The translations under genes were made by a program, and so were the position numbers. Below the pieces are notes generated by a model that saw only the letters and a list, made by a program, of their open reading frames with translations, made no database searches and was not told the DNA's origin. DNA of 64,000 bases from Adineta steineri. Taxonomy: Eukaryota > Rotifera > Eurotatoria > Adinetida > Adinetidae. Position 1 is the stretch's first letter, and each line of letters begins with the position of its first letter. This document shows, in pieces, positions 60,921 to 64,000 of the stretch. The stretch spans positions 124,001-188,000 of the forward strand of contig CAJNOI010000032.1 of NCBI GenBank assembly GCA_905250115.1, given 5' to 3'.

Positions 60921-62426
60921 TAAGTTTACCGAGGGGTTTTTTGTTTTTATACTATTTTCAATAAAGATTTGATTAGAAAGAGAAAATAATGGCTTGTTTT
61001 TGATTTATGTTTTATATTTATCTAATAATAGCAGTTATTTAATTATGAAAATCCGTTGAATTATGGACACAAGAATATAAGATAGGCTTACAATAGTTGA
61101 ATAAAACAAAAACTGGAATATATTCATTTACTAAATTTATCAATGATAACTTATCAAAGCACGTCATTTTAGAAAACGTTAATACAAATACTTACGTATA
61201 TTGAAGAATTGGAGTATGTGAAATGTGGAATTTATTTGTACGTGATCGAAATATTTCAAAACTTTCGAGTACCTTTCCATGGAAACGAATTCTTTATTGT
61301 TAAACAAAAAAAGTTTATGAAAAAAGACTTTATTCATAATTATTGCTGAAATTACTTACGATATAGATGTCACCAATGTTGTTTAATCATCATCATCTAC
61401 TACTAGTCTAAATCCCAGGATATAATCAGACTTTACAAGAAAACTATTTTATAAAATAAATTTTTGATCATAATAGTTTTACATAATTCCACATATTTAT
61501 CTCGTTATAATTACACACTCTTATATTTAATTCAATGTCAATCAATGTCATCATATTATTTTTACTTGTTGTAAACATTCAAATAAACTAAGTAGCATCA
61601 GTTATATTTTATCATGTAAACAAGAATATGTGTTTTTGTTTTTTTGACAGTAATAACTAGTAGATATGATACTTATTACATATGGTTATTAATCTCTAAA
61701 CTAAATCTTGTTGAAACAGAAACTTCCCACTTAAAATAAACTTTTTCCAACATAGTCATAGTTCCTTTACTATAATTAGAACTCGAATGTTGGTATTCAT
61801 ACATGTATTTCGATTATGCTGATTTCGTCACATTTATGATTTCCTTAATAAACACGATTTTGTAAAGTGTATGGTTACTCAAATACTAAGAATATGAGTT
61901 TTATTGGATTATTTTTCTTTCGTTTTTGTTACCTGTTCTGCATATTGTTTTTGGCACATTGGCAGTTCGTAGTGATTCATGCCTTCATTTAAATAGCGCA
62001 TGTCAAGTTTGTTTTCAACGATAAATATATAATTATTAAAATGAAATTGTTTGTGTTTGACTATCTATAATATTTTACTATAATATCTGTTTAATTAAAA
62101 AATCAGGAGAGATTGAATGGCTTCAATAGATAGGAAGTAATATTATTTCTATGATGGGAATTATCCAACGTACAATATATAATTGTTTGAGTATATTATA
62201 ATCGGGAAAAAAACCAAGTGCCATTAGTCATATTGATCAATTGAATTTTTCCAAGTTGTGTAGGAGTTTTTTTGTAGTGACTTTTATGACGAATATAAAT
62301 GATGTAATACCTGAGAACAAAGATCAAAGTACAGTACTATAGAAACAGCACCTATATATACCGTATCAACTGCATTTCACTTTTATTATAATCCTATAGT
62401 CATTTGGAGAATACTGAATAGTGAAG
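60921..62426. other. Intergenic region with repeat unit 1
   Basis: AT-rich DNA. Contains the first member of a diverged direct repeat (61034-61388). No gene is supported. Confidence 0.45.
61034..61388. repeat. Diverged direct repeat, unit 1
   Basis: Matches 63572-63977 in the same orientation with gaps. Shared stretches include ATGGACACAAGA, TTTACTAAA, ATAACTTATCAAAG and ATTATTGCTGAAATTACTTA followed by ATATAGATG. No coding sense is seen. Confidence 0.65.
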
Positions 62427-62667
62427 ATGTTATTCAATACTCGTCTTATCGTAGCAATCCTGTTACTTATCATGTTTGTGGATATTTGCTCATGTGAACC
62501 AAGGCGGCTAAGCTGCAATTTACGTACGTGGACCAAAAACGAATGTGATCAAGGTAAGTAACATGAAAGTATTTTATTAAATTAACCATTTCATTTTCTT
62601 TCCAGCTTCCGTATCAAGTAGTCAATTTCTTCGTAGATGTGCGTTTTTCAAATGTGAAAAAAGTTAA
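62427..62667 (+). CDS. Small secreted peptide 4 (62 aa)
   Basis: Two exons (62427-62553, 62606-62667). Signal peptide MLFNTRLIVAILLLIMFVDI. The mature part has LSCNLRTWTKNECDQ, the phase-1 intron two residues after E-C, then ASVSSSQFLRRCAFFKCEKS. It has more Cys than the other three (four in the mature part plus two near the cleavage site), so a compact disulfide-bonded peptide is likely. Sequence identity with peptides 1-3 is low, but intron phase and position are the same. Confidence 0.65.
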
Positions 62668-63504
62668 CGTGTTTTTCAGTGGATGCGAAAAACAATGTTC
62701 TGGTCAAACACAATAGCCACGAAAGTGATGAAGATCCTTTATTTATTTCGAATTGATGCTCCATTCATGTCATACAAAAATTTTTATGTATATTTATAAT
62801 TCTTTGCTCTTATCGCATATATTTATGTACTCAATTTGAATACGTTTTATGTATTTTTTGTATAGTTTTTTTGTTTTGAATAAACTAAAGATTAAGACAA
62901 CATAATCTTGTTTCGATACAGAGTGATGGAAACGTCTGTTATTATTATATAATAAACAGGGTTATATACACTTATCTACGTATCTTGTTGACCTAGGAAA
63001 AGATTCTTACAACAAATATTATTAATATGTTTTCTAGGATGTCTTTTGGAAAAAAAGAATAGAAATCATTTTACATAAATATGTACACCTATTTTGATGT
63101 ACATATTATCTTTCTAATTGACAGATTTGTTCTATTCTGTTGTACATTTGTATTATTAGCTAATCCTTGAAATACAATTATTAATATTAATTGAATGTTC
63201 ATTGTTTATAAAATATTCACTTTATCATATTATATAGTATTATTTTCTTTTGTTTCATAGTCAAAGCAAACTGTACGACACTGTAAAAAAAAATAATATA
63301 AAAGTTTTCATTTTTCAAAAATGTCTAATAAAGTAGAACAATATAGAGTATATGGTGAAAATGTGTTAAGTCGTAAGACTATAGTATAACTAAATCAATA
63401 TAAAGTAATAATACTACGATATTTGTCATTCTTTTGTATATTGTGAAACATCAAAAATCAATATATATATATTTTTTGTTTCTCAATATTGTTTTATCAA
63501 TACA

Positions 63505-63568
63505 GGTGTGGTAAAATAAACTGGTTTGAACAGCAGGAATCACTTGAAATCTTATACTCACACCCTCA
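63505..63568. repeat. Telomere-like short inverted element, copy 4 (degenerate left end)
   Basis: The right end ACTCACACCCTCA is the same as in copies 1-3, including the following AG. The left end is only GGTGTGG. It lies directly before repeat unit 2. Confidence 0.45.
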
Positions 63569-63571
63569 AGA

Positions 63572-63977
63572 TATTTAGTTATGAACATTCGCTGAATGAT
63601 GGACACAAGAGATGAATAAAACAATCAATGTAATATATTGATTTACTAAAGTTATGAATAATAACTTATCAAAGTATATCATTTGGTGAATATGTATCAT
63701 GTTATTTCAAAAGACAATAATACAGACACATACGTATGTGGAAGATTTGAAGTGTGTAACCTGTAAAAAACTATTTACGTGAAACTTAGTGGAAAATGTA
63801 GAATTATTTACTGGGAATTTATTTCTACATGATGGAAATATTTTGAAAACTTTCAAGCATCTTTCTATGCAAACGACTTCTTCATAGTTACACAAAAGAG
63901 TCTATGAAGAAATATCTCATTTATAATTATTGCTGAAATTACTTATAATATAGATGGCACCAGTATTGTTTGAATCT
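63572..63977. repeat. Diverged direct repeat, unit 2
   Basis: Second copy of the repeat at 61034-61388, same orientation, about 50 bases longer through small insertions. Confidence 0.65.
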
Positions 63978-64000
63978 TTTTGAAATAAAAACTTCTGACT

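Larger units (their letters stand above)
62668..64000. other. Intergenic region to window end
   Basis: AT-rich DNA with a half-preserved telomere-like element near 63505-63568 and repeat unit 2. A 62-codon minus-strand frame at 63707-63895 lies inside the repeat and is not conserved in unit 1, so it is not called. Confidence 0.45.

Overview
The window looks like a gene-dense piece of an animal nuclear genome. It is very AT-rich, with many 45-60 bp GT-AG introns and almost no long intergenic space. The gene set points to a bdelloid rotifer of the Rotaria/Adineta kind: metazoan housekeeping genes (ZC3H18, importin-13, TANGO2, IDH3A, mitochondrial ribosomal protein mS31, renalase, WDR90, RWDD4) are interleaved with families that are expanded in bdelloids (ADP-ribosyltransferase/TPR proteins, FG-GAP seven-blade propellers, B-box/propeller proteins, intronless chemoreceptor-like GPCRs). 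Short inverted elements built on GGGTGTGGG also recall the TGTGGG telomere repeat reported for bdelloids. The species assignment is inference; no rRNA or mitochondrial marker is present. Two 100-N scaffold gaps occur (416-515, 33168-33267).

Layout. 1-4 kb: the 5' end of an unknown minus-strand gene, then a ZC3H18-like RNA-biogenesis factor. 5-9 kb (plus): an ankyrin/SOCS-box protein, a truncated and catalytically degenerate ACSM-type acyl-CoA synthetase, and an unknown 221-aa protein. 9-19 kb (minus): an unknown Ser-rich protein, TANGO2, and a many-exon importin-13 gene with a GC-rich hAT-type MITE in one intron. 20-27 kb: a B-box/coiled-coil/propeller protein (plus), two tandem secreted paralogues (minus) and an ADP-ribosyltransferase-TPR protein (plus). 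27-32 kb: IDH3A and mS31 (plus), the latter tail to tail with a fringe-like glycosyltransferase (minus). 33-37 kb: a type II membrane FG-GAP propeller gene whose 2.3-kb intron holds a hAT-like element. 39-42 kb: a CAP-domain pseudogene and a GPCR. 43-52 kb: renalase and a PP1-type phosphatase in divergent orientation, WDR90, and RWDD4. 54-64 kb: a 645-bp inverted-repeat element, four tiny secreted-peptide genes, two EF-hand paralogues and a diverged direct repeat.

Functional grouping. Most genes are independent housekeeping loci. Three features stand out. First, a dispersed family of 61-88 aa secreted peptides shares an identical intron placement (E-C-x-x, then a phase-1 intron). Second, several enzymes look altered at the active site (PP1 with Asp95 changed to Gly; an acyl-CoA synthetase without its P-loop or C-terminal domain). 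Third, several non-autonomous inverted-repeat elements sit in introns and intergenic DNA. Single-base homopolymer length differences break two otherwise conserved genes (ZC3H18, mS31) and are most simply explained as assembly errors.

Exon coordinates were derived by hand from splice consensus and frame. Where total coding length could be checked it was a multiple of three, except where an indel is noted.
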